DNA of 15,571 bases from an uncultured Clostridium sp. (GTDB taxonomy: Bacteria; Bacillota; Clostridia; TANB77; CAG-508): the NCBI GenBank assembly GCA_900556975.1, contig USQZ01000042.1, positions 1 to 15,571 of the forward strand, given 5' to 3'. Below are positions 1 through 5,880 of the stretch, in pieces. The position numbers were made by a program, and so were the translations under genes. Every line of letters starts with the position of its first letter. Position 1 is the stretch's first letter. The notes below the pieces were generated by a model. The model saw only the letters and a list, made by a program, of their open reading frames with translations. It was not told the origin of the DNA and searched no databases.

Positions 1-46
1 TTTTAACTCTTAAATTATATTATATATATTTCCATTTTGCAATAAT

Positions 47-637
47 TTATTTGTTGGTTATATTAATATTTTTTTCGTTTATTTTAAATTCTCTTTCTAC
101 TATATTTTGGATTTGTGCAACTTGCTCAGGAAGTAGTACATCACTTTTTACAACTACACTTACGCTTTCTGAATTTTTAAATATTACAACATCTTCGAAG
201 CCTTTCATTTTAATTAAGCTTTCTGTTGATTGTATTGTCTTTTTTTCGTTTGTTATATTTGAAATTTCATTTTGTGCAATTGCCTTTTGGTCATTTGTTA
301 CACTTCTGCTTTCTAAAAGTTTTTCATATGTTTCTATGCTTTCAGAATATATACTATCCCTATTCATTCTTGCTTCTAGAAAATAATCTTTTTGCACATT
401 TTCTGTTATTGTATTTTCTGAAGTTTGATTTTCATCTGCTACATTTTCTACAACTTCATTACTACTTACTAATGTTGCTTCTCCTAATTTTGTTTCCGAA
501 TAATTTGTTACATCTGCAATTTTACTATATTCTTTATTTGCTATTGGGTTATAACTTATAAAACCTACAATCATAAAGAATATTGCTAGTAGTCCTAACA
601 GAACTTCTTTCTTTTTTATTATTGCTATCTTCTTCAT
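47..637 (-). CDS. spoIIIAH: Stage III sporulation protein AH
   Basis: A 196-residue protein (218 in B. subtilis) with a basic N-terminus, one membrane helix (about 13-30), a Ser/Thr/Glu/Asn-rich linker and a C-terminal YscJ/FliF-like domain. In the family this domain lies between the forespore membranes and binds SpoIIQ from the forespore side, forming the feeding tube. Matching features are DYFLEARMNRDSIYSESIETYEKLLES (about 85-111), the ISNITNEKKTIQSTESLIKMKGFEDVVIF stretch (about 125-153) and the ending VAQIQNIVEREFKINEKNINI. It is the last gene of the operon, 60 nt after spoIIIAG, and is preceded by the repeated hairpin module. No clear terminator is visible in the 46 nt left of it. Confidence 0.93.
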   Translation of the reverse strand: MKKIAIIKKKEVLLGLLAIFFMIVGFISYNPIANKEYSKIADVTNYSETKLGEATLVSSNEVVENVADENQTSENTITENVQKDYFLEARMNRDSIYSESIETYEKLLESRSVTNDQKAIAQNEISNITNEKKTIQSTESLIKMKGFEDVVIFKNSESVSVVVKSDVLLPEQVAQIQNIVEREFKINEKNINITNK

Positions 638-679
638 AGTTTCACTCGCATAATCAATTTAATTGATTAATCCCTTTCC
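634..679 (-). promoter_or_regulatory. Hairpin module and 5-codon leader before spoIIIAH (copy B)
   Basis: Minus strand: GGAAAGGGAT, then TAATCAATT (669-661) and AATTGATTA (659-651) almost back to back (1-nt centre), then TG and CGA, as in the copy before spoIIIAF. Here the ATG at 651-649 does not start the main gene. It opens a five-codon frame, Met-Arg-Val-Lys-Leu, whose TGA (636-634) overlaps the ATG of spoIIIAH (637-635). Ribosomes loading at the module could thus reinitiate on spoIIIAH. A separate weak site, GAGTG, lies 5 nt before the spoIIIAH ATG. Confidence 0.5.
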
Positions 680-697
680 TTTAAATTTTCGATTTTT

Positions 698-1267
698 TTA
701 TTTCATTTCAAATACTTGAATTTTATGTACTGCAAGTCCTGTTGCCGCTTCTACAGCATGAGTTATATTTTCTTTTACTATTGTATTTTGTGCTCCTTTT
801 GCTATAACAATTGCTCCTTCCATTTTGGGATACATTATTTTTTCTGTTATTATTGTTTGATTTGCATCTGATACTACTTCTTTATTTGTGTCGTATGTTT
901 CAATTTTTCTTTCTCCACCTTCTGTGTCTTTTTCTTGTGTTGAACTTTGAGATGAACTTTCATTGTAAATTGGTACAACCTTTTCAGTTTCACTATATGT
1001 TATTAATACTTTCACATCTTCTACTCCTTTTATTTTTCCAAGTGCTGATTCCAGTTCTTTTTCTATATCTCTTGTTTGTGCTACTTGTTCTACTTCTTTT
1101 GGGATTGTAGTGTTTGTTATTGTTTTCTTTTTATCTCCACTAAATACATTATTTATAACGAACAAAGTTATAATTAGCAAAATTATTGCAAATACTAAGT
1201 TTTCGATTTTTTTCTTATTTTGTTTCTCTTCTTTTTTCACAAGAGCTGTTATTTTCTCTTTAATCAT
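698..1267 (-). CDS. spoIIIAG: Stage III sporulation protein AG
   Basis: A 189-residue protein with a basic cytoplasmic N-terminus, one membrane helix (about 24-43) and an extracytoplasmic ring-building domain. In B. subtilis SpoIIIAG (229 residues) this domain forms a large oligomeric ring in the intermembrane space. Family motifs are ELESALGKIKGVEDVKVLITYSETE (about 70-94), a long polar insert rich in Ser/Gln/Glu/Thr (about 98-125, corresponding to the beta-triangle region) and PKMEGAIVIAKGAQN (about 147-161), followed by VEAATGLAVHKIQVFEM. All are intact. The start overlaps the spoIIIAF stop by 4 nt and has only a weak GAG upstream, consistent with coupled translation. Confidence 0.93.
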   Translation of the reverse strand: MIKEKITALVKKEEKQNKKKIENLVFAIILLIITLFVINNVFSGDKKKTITNTTIPKEVEQVAQTRDIEKELESALGKIKGVEDVKVLITYSETEKVVPIYNESSSQSSTQEKDTEGGERKIETYDTNKEVVSDANQTIITEKIMYPKMEGAIVIAKGAQNTIVKENITHAVEAATGLAVHKIQVFEMK

Positions 1268-1836
1268 CTTTTCATCTCGCTTTCTGTTATTGAAATTTTA
1301 TTTTCTTCTATTCCATAATATGTACTGATTTCTTTAACTAATTCGTCAATCTCTTGAATTGATATTTTTTCATTGTTTTTTAAATCTATTTTATTCACAG
1401 CTATATTTTTGCTTTCTGATAATTTCTTAATTTTCAGAGTAATTTTATTTATTGTAATTTCTTCAGAATCGTACTTTAAGTCTGATTCTATTTTAACTAG
1501 GTCATATCCTTTTTTCTTTAAATATGCTTTCATGTTTTCTTTTAAATTTGTCTTGTATGCCTCTGTAATTTGTTTTTCATAATCTATTGGATTTGTTTTA
1601 TCAATGTTAGGGATATTTTCTACAGCAAATGTTTTTTCAAAGTTTATGTTTTCAAGTTTATTGCTTAAGATTGGCGATATAATTACATATAGCAAAAATA
1701 TTCCTAATACTACTTTTATGTATTTTCTGTATGAGCTGTTAGCTGGTATTATCATTTCTATTATTACAATTATTATTATTGATATTATTAATTGCTGTGC
1801 CCATGATACTAAAAAATCTAACATTTTCTTTCGCAT
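1264..1836 (-). CDS. spoIIIAF: Stage III sporulation protein AF
   Basis: A 190-residue mother-cell membrane protein with two N-terminal helices (about 13-31 and 36-56) and a soluble C-terminal domain predicted to lie between the two forespore membranes, as in the SpoIIIAF family (about 206 residues in B. subtilis). The SSYRKYIKVVLGIFLLYVIISPI stretch around the second helix is typical. I choose the ATG at 1836 (MRKKMLDFL). A TTG two codons upstream (1842) lies inside the hairpin stem, and the ATG at 1824 is also possible. The start sits directly at the base of a hairpin module shared with spoIIIAH. The gene ends with ATGA overlapping the spoIIIAG start, so AF and AG are translationally coupled. 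Confidence 0.9.
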   Translation of the reverse strand: MRKKMLDFLVSWAQQLIISIIIIVIIEMIIPANSSYRKYIKVVLGIFLLYVIISPILSNKLENINFEKTFAVENIPNIDKTNPIDYEKQITEAYKTNLKENMKAYLKKKGYDLVKIESDLKYDSEEITINKITLKIKKLSESKNIAVNKIDLKNNEKISIQEIDELVKEISTYYGIEENKISITESEMKR

Positions 1837-1869
1837 AATCAATTATAAAAAATTGATTAATCCCTTTCT
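1834..1869 (-). promoter_or_regulatory. Hairpin translation-initiation module before spoIIIAF (copy A)
   Basis: Minus strand: GAAAGGGAT, then a perfect 9-bp stem TAATCAATT (1859-1851) / AATTGATTA (1844-1836) with a 6-nt loop, then TG of the start codon and CGA. The purine-rich GGG is about 25 nt from the ATG in linear distance, too far for normal ribosome binding. When the hairpin folds the two come within a few nucleotides. The A of the ATG is the last base of the stem. A near-identical copy lies before spoIIIAH. Confidence 0.55.
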
Positions 1870-1871
1870 TT

Positions 1872-3003
1872 TTAAATGTTTGTCCCTATTCTCATCGTTA
1901 TTGTAATTCCAATTATCAGCATCATTACAACTGTTGCTATTGAGGCAAATAGTACTTTGCACGAGTCTCCCATTTGTTCAATTACATAAACAATTTTTTT
2001 ATCTGCTACCGCCTCTGCTAGTCCACTTATTAAATAAAAAAGCAGAGTTGTTATTCCTATTCTAATTAACGGTACTGCAGATATGAATATAACGCCTATC
2101 ATTCCAAGGGTTCCTACTGCATTTTTTATCACATTAGTACAGCTTAAAACTGATTCAACTGTGTCTCCTAATATTTTTCCTACAACTGGGACAAATGTTG
2201 ATACTGCTGTTTTCGTGGTTTTTGTTGCTAATTGATCTACACCTTTTCCTAGATTACTTTCCATTGTTAGCAAGCATGTGAAAATTGTTAAGAATATGCA
2301 TAATAACCATATTGATGTTGATTTCATATATTTTGATAATTTATTTAATTGGACTTCATCTGAAATGTTAGAAATTATGCCTAATACAGTTGCTATAATT
2401 ACTACTGGAATTAAAATTTGATTTATAAAAACTGTTATAATGTTTGTTGAAATTAATATTATTGATTGGATTCCTGTTGATGATGTAATGTTGCCGAGTT
2501 GAAATGCTTAGACTCATGAACATTGGTATTAACATATATACAAAACTTGATATTGTTTCTAAGGTTTCTTTTACGCTTTTTAATATATTTGCATATACTT
2601 TCATTAATACTGTTATTAAAATTATTATTTGAATAAAATGTCCTACTTTACTTGTTTGATTGTTGCCTATGTTTTCGCTTATACTCCTTAACATTCCGCA
2701 AATTACAATTATTAATAATATTGATATTACCATTTTCATGGATTCTTTTAATTCTGAACCTAGAATTTTTCCTAGTCCTTTTAATATGATATTTCCAGAG
2801 GTTTTTCCTTTTATTGCATCTCCGAAAATTTCATTTAACTTTATATTTTTATCTGTCACTTTTTCTATGTCTTGTATTAAAGTATCTACTTGTAAATCTT
2901 TGATTTGCTCTTCTACAAGTTCTTCTTGGCTTGCTCTTACTTGTTGTGAATTTGTAAAACATATTAAAAAAAATATTAATATTATAATTAGTTTTTTATC
3001 CAT
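1872..3003 (-). CDS. spoIIIAE: Stage III sporulation protein AE, with one +1 frame break
   Basis: Large polytopic membrane protein of the SpoIIIA channel. It has an N-terminal signal-like helix (about 4-22), a helical extramembrane region (to about 80), then several membrane helices. Frame 1 from the ATG at 3003 is good to codon 169 (LSIST), meets CGG at 2496-2494, and then runs 41 codons of low-complexity Asn/Ser/Ile sequence typical of out-of-frame reading. Skipping base 2496 continues GNITSSTGIQSIILIS, then KSTSIWLLCIF and the conserved FVPVVGKILGDTVESVL, to the stop at 1874-1872. The joined protein has 376 residues; B. subtilis SpoIIIAE has about 399. AGGAGT precedes the ATG. Both halves are well preserved and no second lesion is seen. 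Same alternatives as for spoIIIAA: error, recent mutation or recoding. Confidence 0.9.
2494..2496 (-). other. In-frame CGG at +1 frame-break site in spoIIIAE
   Basis: The minus strand reads AGC ATT TCA ACT CGG CAA CAT in the upstream frame. Dropping the C (2496) gives ACT GGC AAC ATT ACA, the continuous protein STGNIT. This is the second of only two in-frame CGG codons in the window. Unlike the spoIIIAA site there is no purine-rich stretch just upstream and no nearby frame-0 stop, so only the CGG itself and the following G-containing (GGN) shifted codon are shared. Confidence 0.6.
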
Positions 3004-3018
3004 TTGCGACTCCTATTT

Positions 3019-3402
3019 TTACAAAAGATTTAATAATGTTTCTAGAAGTGCTGTTATTATTGGAATTGAAAAACTTAGTATTATTACTTTTCCTCCTAAA
3101 TCTATTTTTGATGCAATTGCATTTTCACCACTGTCTTTACAAATTGCTACTGCAAATTCGGTTAAAATAGATATTCCTGTTATTTTTAATAGTATGTTTA
3201 TGAATGAATTGTTAATTTTTAATTTGCTTGATAGTTCCATTATTAAATTTATAAATCCCGAAAGCTTGTCTGCTGCAATGAAAAATATTATTACTCCTAC
3301 AACAATTGAAACATATATCTTAAATTCTGGTTTATATTCTTTTAATATTCCGGCTATTAAAACACCGGTAAAGCCTACACCTATAATTTGAACTATTTCC
3401 AT
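3019..3402 (-). CDS. spoIIIAD: Stage III sporulation protein AD
   Basis: A 127-residue polytopic membrane protein (133 in B. subtilis) with about four hydrophobic segments. The family-typical motif TEFAVAICKDSGENAIASKIDLGGKVIIL lies near residues 80-108 and is well preserved. It is thought to form part of the SpoIIIA export platform together with AC and AE. AGGAAG precedes the ATG at normal spacing. It sits 11 nt after spoIIIAC and 15 nt before spoIIIAE, fully consistent with the canonical operon order. Confidence 0.93.
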   Translation of the reverse strand: MEIVQIIGVGFTGVLIAGILKEYKPEFKIYVSIVVGVIIFFIAADKLSGFINLIMELSSKLKINNSFINILLKITGISILTEFAVAICKDSGENAIASKIDLGGKVIILSFSIPIITALLETLLNLL

Positions 3403-3413
3403 ATATATACTTC

Positions 3414-3608
3414 CTATAAATTAAATAATGTTCTTACTGTTGAAAATAATTGGCTTATCTCATTAATTACAATAGATAGAACAATTACTATTCCAGCTAA
3501 TGTTGTCATCATTGCTTGGTCTTCTCTTCCTGCACGTACCAATACTTGATTTAGCACTGCAACTAGAATTCCAATGGCTGCTATTTTAAATAACAAATTT
3601 ATATCCAT
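3414..3608 (-). CDS. spoIIIAC: Stage III sporulation protein AC
   Basis: A 64-residue membrane protein with two helices (about 4-22 and 34-56) separated by the conserved RAGREDQAM segment, the typical form of SpoIIIAC (68 residues in B. subtilis). It is a membrane component of the mother-cell channel complex. The Arg of RAGRED uses CGT, the single in-frame CGT in the window. An AAGGAA site 8 nt before the ATG supports the start. It lies 24 nt after spoIIIAB and 11 nt before spoIIIAD. Confidence 0.93.
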   Translation of the reverse strand: MDINLLFKIAAIGILVAVLNQVLVRAGREDQAMMTTLAGIVIVLSIVINEISQLFSTVRTLFNL

Positions 3609-3632
3609 ACTATGTATTCCTTTCTGCTTTTT

Positions 3633-4145
3633 TTATATTAAAACTATTACTAGTCCAATTCCAAATATCATTCCGAGTTTTTTATACATTGTTTCGTTTT
3701 TTGCTTTTTCTATTTCAGCTTTTTCAATTTGTCTTTCTAGAAGTTCACTTACAAATTTTATCTGATTAATTTGTCCTTCTTTATTTGTTTTTCCTAATAA
3801 TATTCCAAATTCTTTTAATGCTTCTTTATCTTCTTTTTTTAGGCTTAAATCACATTTTTTTATTTCGTCTTTCCATGCATTTTCTGCGCCTTTTTCTTTT
3901 ATGTTTTCTGCAGTATTTTTGAATAATGTAGCTATTTCATATGATGAAATTTCTGCCACTTCTGTGAATATTTCTTCTAATGGTTGATATGTGTATTTAA
4001 TTTTATTTTCAATTATTTTAAAGTCATTTTTTAACTCGTCCAATTCTTCTAATCTAAAAACATATTTTTTTGAAATTAAAATTCCTATTTTCATTGAGCA
4101 TATTATAATTCCAATTGCCAAACTTATTTTTAAAATTATATACAT
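3633..4145 (-). CDS. spoIIIAB: Stage III sporulation protein AB
   Basis: A 170-residue protein, matching the 171 of B. subtilis SpoIIIAB, which resembles the GspF inner-membrane platform protein of type II secretion. It has an N-terminal hydrophobic segment (about 1-24), a mainly helical charged middle containing ELDELKNDFKIIENKIKY and FGILLGKTNKEGQINQI, and a C-terminal membrane helix (LGMIFGIGLVIVLI, about 157-170). This arrangement fits the family. The start ATG overlaps the last 10 nt of spoIIIAA, so translation is likely coupled. If the upstream frame break prevents ribosomes from reaching the end of spoIIIAA, translation of this gene would suffer, which makes the recoding question relevant to the whole operon. 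Confidence 0.93.
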   Translation of the reverse strand: MYIILKISLAIGIIICSMKIGILISKKYVFRLEELDELKNDFKIIENKIKYTYQPLEEIFTEVAEISSYEIATLFKNTAENIKEKGAENAWKDEIKKCDLSLKKEDKEALKEFGILLGKTNKEGQINQIKFVSELLERQIEKAEIEKAKNETMYKKLGMIFGIGLVIVLI

Positions 4146-5054
4146 TCTCTTCTGTATTCCCTCTTTTCTTTATCTAAAAAATAAATGCCTTTTATTTTCT
4201 CTTTTTTCTGTGAGTCTAAGATAATTATTTTTTCTATGACATAGTATTTCATTAATTCTTGTAATTCTGGGTTTATTTTAATATCATTTAACGAATTTCC
4301 GTGTGCTGTAAGCAATGCTTTTGTTCCAGAACACATTGCGTAATATATCATCTTGCTGTCTTCTATCCCGCCAATCTCGTCAACTGCAATTACTTCAGGT
4401 GCCATTGATCTTATTAATATTTTTATTCCTAGCTTTTTAGGTATATTAGCAATCACGTCTGTTCTAAGTCCTAGATCTGTTTGCTCACTTCCTTTATACA
4501 TCGCAGCAAGTTCATTTCTTTCGTCAACTACTCCAACATTTAATCCTTTATTATATTGATTACCATTACTTACTTGTCTTATCAAATCTCTTAATAAAGT
4601 GGTCTTACCACTTCCGTGGGCTTCCGACTATTAATGTGTTTTGAAAGTTTCCATTTTCATATAATCTCTTTATAATGAAGTTGCCACAGCCTTTTATTTC
4701 TCTAGCTATTCTAAAGTTCATTCCTGAGACATATGATATATTAGTTATCTTATCATCTTCATTTACCGCATTACCGACGACTCCAACTCTATGTCCGCCT
4801 GCTAATGTTATAAAGCCTTGTGAAATCTGCTTTTCATATGTATATACTGAATTTTCTGTAACTTTTTCTAAGGTTTCTAGTAAATCTTTTATTGTTACTT
4901 TATAGCTAACTATTAATTCTTCGTTATTAAATTTCAATATAATATTTTTATTGCCCCTAAGTCTTATTTCTTCGAGTTTATCTATCTTTTCTAAAACTGC
5001 TGGGACGTTTAAAACGTTGTATATATTCTTTGATAGGTATTCTAATATCTCCAT
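4136..5054 (-). CDS. spoIIIAA: Stage III sporulation protein AA, ATPase, with one +1 frame break
   Basis: Predicted secretion-type ATPase of the SpoIIIA channel, acting in the mother cell at the engulfing membranes. The gene is split: frame 1 runs from the ATG at 5054 through codon 146 (GSP), then CGG at 4616-4614, and stops three codons later. Skipping base 4616 continues as GSGKTTLLRDLIRQ to the stop at 4138-4136, giving 305 residues, close to the 307 of B. subtilis. The break lies inside the Walker A motif (GSPGSGKT, 144-151). The rest is well kept: VDEIGG (Walker B, Asp225 and Glu226) and the TAHG sensor (His251). AAAGGATG provides the ribosome site. The last 10 nt overlap spoIIIAB. The conservation on both sides argues against old decay. 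A sequencing error, a fresh mutation or programmed recoding at CGG are the options. Confidence 0.9.
4614..4616 (-). other. In-frame CGG at +1 frame-break site in spoIIIAA
   Basis: The minus strand reads GGA AGC CCA CGG AAG TGG TAA in the upstream frame. Reading GGA AGT GGT AAG ACC ACT after dropping the C (4616) gives the required Walker A sequence. A purine-rich GGAAG lies 5 nt upstream of the CGG and the frame-0 stop TAA lies two codons downstream of it; both features are reminiscent of known +1 shift sites. This is one of only two in-frame CGG codons in the window. Confidence 0.6.
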
Positions 5055-5150
5055 TTCTACATCCTTTCTTTTTAGCTTGTACTATATATATATTCAGGGG
5101 AAAAAATTTTAGAACTAAAAAATAACTAAATTATATTTTTCAAATTTCTC

Positions 5151-5188
5151 ATGCAAACCATTATGCAAACTCAAAAATATTTGCATAA
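5151..5188. promoter_or_regulatory. ATGCAAA repeats and inverted repeat in the spoIIIA upstream region
   Basis: ATGCAAAC occurs twice in direct orientation (5151-5158 and 5163-5170). The second copy belongs to a perfect 9-bp inverted repeat TTATGCAAA (5161-5169) and TTTGCATAA (5180-5188) with a 10-nt spacer. The spacing of about two helical turns between half-site centres and the location between divergent promoters suggest a regulator binding site. No known regulator motif was recognised. Confidence 0.35.
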
Positions 5189-5261
5189 TTTATAAATATT
5201 AATAATGTTTACTTTGGCTCTGAATATATTTATTTTAAGCGAGTTTTTTACTTATTTCTTA

Positions 5262-5290
5262 TTGACGAATTTTGTAAAATATAGTAATAT
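5262..5290 (+). promoter_or_regulatory. Sigma-A-type promoter of the small plus-strand gene
   Basis: TTGACG (5262-5267), a 17-nt spacer and TAATAT (5285-5290), each hexamer one mismatch from consensus, placed about 36 nt before the ATG at 5326. The vegetative type of promoter suggests expression in growing cells, unlike the divergent sporulation operon. Confidence 0.7.
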
Positions 5291-5325
5291 TATCTTGTAT
5301 TTTATGGGGAAGTTAGGTGCAAATT

Positions 5326-5763
5326 ATGTATAATGAAAAAAGATTTAAAATAACAATTTTGCTTACTCGAATAAGAAGATATTTATTTATTTTCTTTTTT
5401 GTAATTTTAGGTTTAATAGGTGCTTATGTAATTTCTGAATTTCTAACTGAAATTGTTAAAATGCCACAACAGGTTGCAAATGCGGTTATGATTGTAACTG
5501 GAATTGCTATTTTTGTAATAGGTTTAATTTTAACAAGTAATTTGGAATTTAAGATTCAACAAGTTTATTTGGAAATGAAAATATTAAAAAAATTAAATTT
5601 AGTATCTTTTAAAATAGATAAGCTTCTAGAGAGTTCTGGTATTTCAATATCAGATGAGATTTCAAAAGAATTAAAAAGTATTAATAAAGATTTGCCTGTA
5701 CCTAAGGTTAAAAAACAAAAAACTACTAAAGTTAAAAATAAACAAAAAAATGTGGAAGTTTAA
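5326..5763 (+). CDS. Small two-helix membrane protein of unknown function
   Basis: The only plus-strand gene, divergent from spoIIIA. It encodes about 145 residues starting MYNEKRFKITILLTRIRRYL. Two membrane helices (about 20-43 and 52-72) form a hairpin, followed by an amphipathic charged region and a very basic tail (KVKKQKTTKVKNKQKNVEV), both probably cytoplasmic. I recognise no family. The ATG at 5326 is preferred because AGGTG (5315-5319) stands 6 nt upstream. An in-frame GTG at 5317 would add three residues and has a GGGGAAG upstream, so it is not excluded. A consensus-like promoter (TTGACG, 17 nt, TAATAT) lies about 36 nt upstream, and the stop codon is inside the loop of a terminator. 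It is therefore a complete single-gene transcription unit. Confidence 0.75.
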   Translation: MYNEKRFKITILLTRIRRYLFIFFFVILGLIGAYVISEFLTEIVKMPQQVANAVMIVTGIAIFVIGLILTSNLEFKIQQVYLEMKILKKLNLVSFKIDKLLESSGISISDEISKELKSINKDLPVPKVKKQKTTKVKNKQKNVEV

Positions 5764-5776
5764 TTCCACATTTTTT
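5744..5776. terminator. Bidirectional terminator between convergent genes
   Basis: Stem TGTGGAA (5751-5757) with TTCCACA (5764-5770), loop GTTTAA, which contains the stop codon of the plus-strand gene. Six T follow on the plus side (5771-5776) and seven A precede it (5744-5750), giving a U-tract on either strand. It can therefore end both the small plus-strand gene and the minus-strand transcript from 7188. Confidence 0.85.
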
Positions 5777-5820
5777 ATATGATTATGAAAGTTCTTTAAA
5801 TTGTAAATACTGTACATTCA

Positions 5821-5859
5821 ACAAAGACGTGATTTTTAATTTCACGTCTTTGTTTTTTT
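5821..5859 (+). terminator. Rho-independent terminator, plus strand
   Basis: Perfect 12-bp stem ACAAAGACGTGA (5821-5832) with TCACGTCTTTGT (5842-5853), extendable by one pair, a 9-nt loop and a run of seven T (5853-5859). The U-tract exists only on the plus strand, so this is a second, backup terminator for the small plus-strand gene. It may also slow transcription arriving from the minus strand. Confidence 0.85.
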
Positions 5860-5880
5860 ACCTTTTTATATAATTATTAT

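Noticed and set aside
1..46. Terminator after spoIIIAH
   Set aside because: The stretch is AT-rich with no stem of useful strength followed by a U-tract; the terminator may lie beyond the window edge.
1872..2327. Second half of spoIIIAE as an independent gene starting at the ATG of MKSTSIWLL
   Set aside because: The shifted frame is open and homologous-looking for 56 codons upstream of that ATG, directly back to the break, and no ribosome site precedes it. It is the continuation of spoIIIAE.
2660..3391. Long plus-strand open frame of 243 codons opposite spoIIIAD/spoIIIAE
   Set aside because: It lies antisense to two clearly recognised genes, shows no family resemblance, has no ribosome site and has the Ile/Phe/Ser-rich composition expected from the complement of AT-rich coding sequence.
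4136..4585. Second half of spoIIIAA as an independent gene
   Set aside because: It would lack the start of the Walker A motif, and the shifted frame continues upstream to the break at 4616 with the expected GSGKTTLL sequence.
47..5054. spoIIIA operon as a decaying pseudogene cluster in a non-sporulating lineage
   Set aside because: Not favoured, though not excluded: six of eight genes are intact, the two broken ones have one lesion each with well-kept flanks, and ribosome sites and overlaps are preserved. Old decay would leave more stops and indels.
5055..5240. Sigma-E type promoter for spoIIIA
   Set aside because: Expected from known biology, and ATATT and GCATAA-like pieces exist, but I found no pair with proper -35/-10 spacing, so no site is called.
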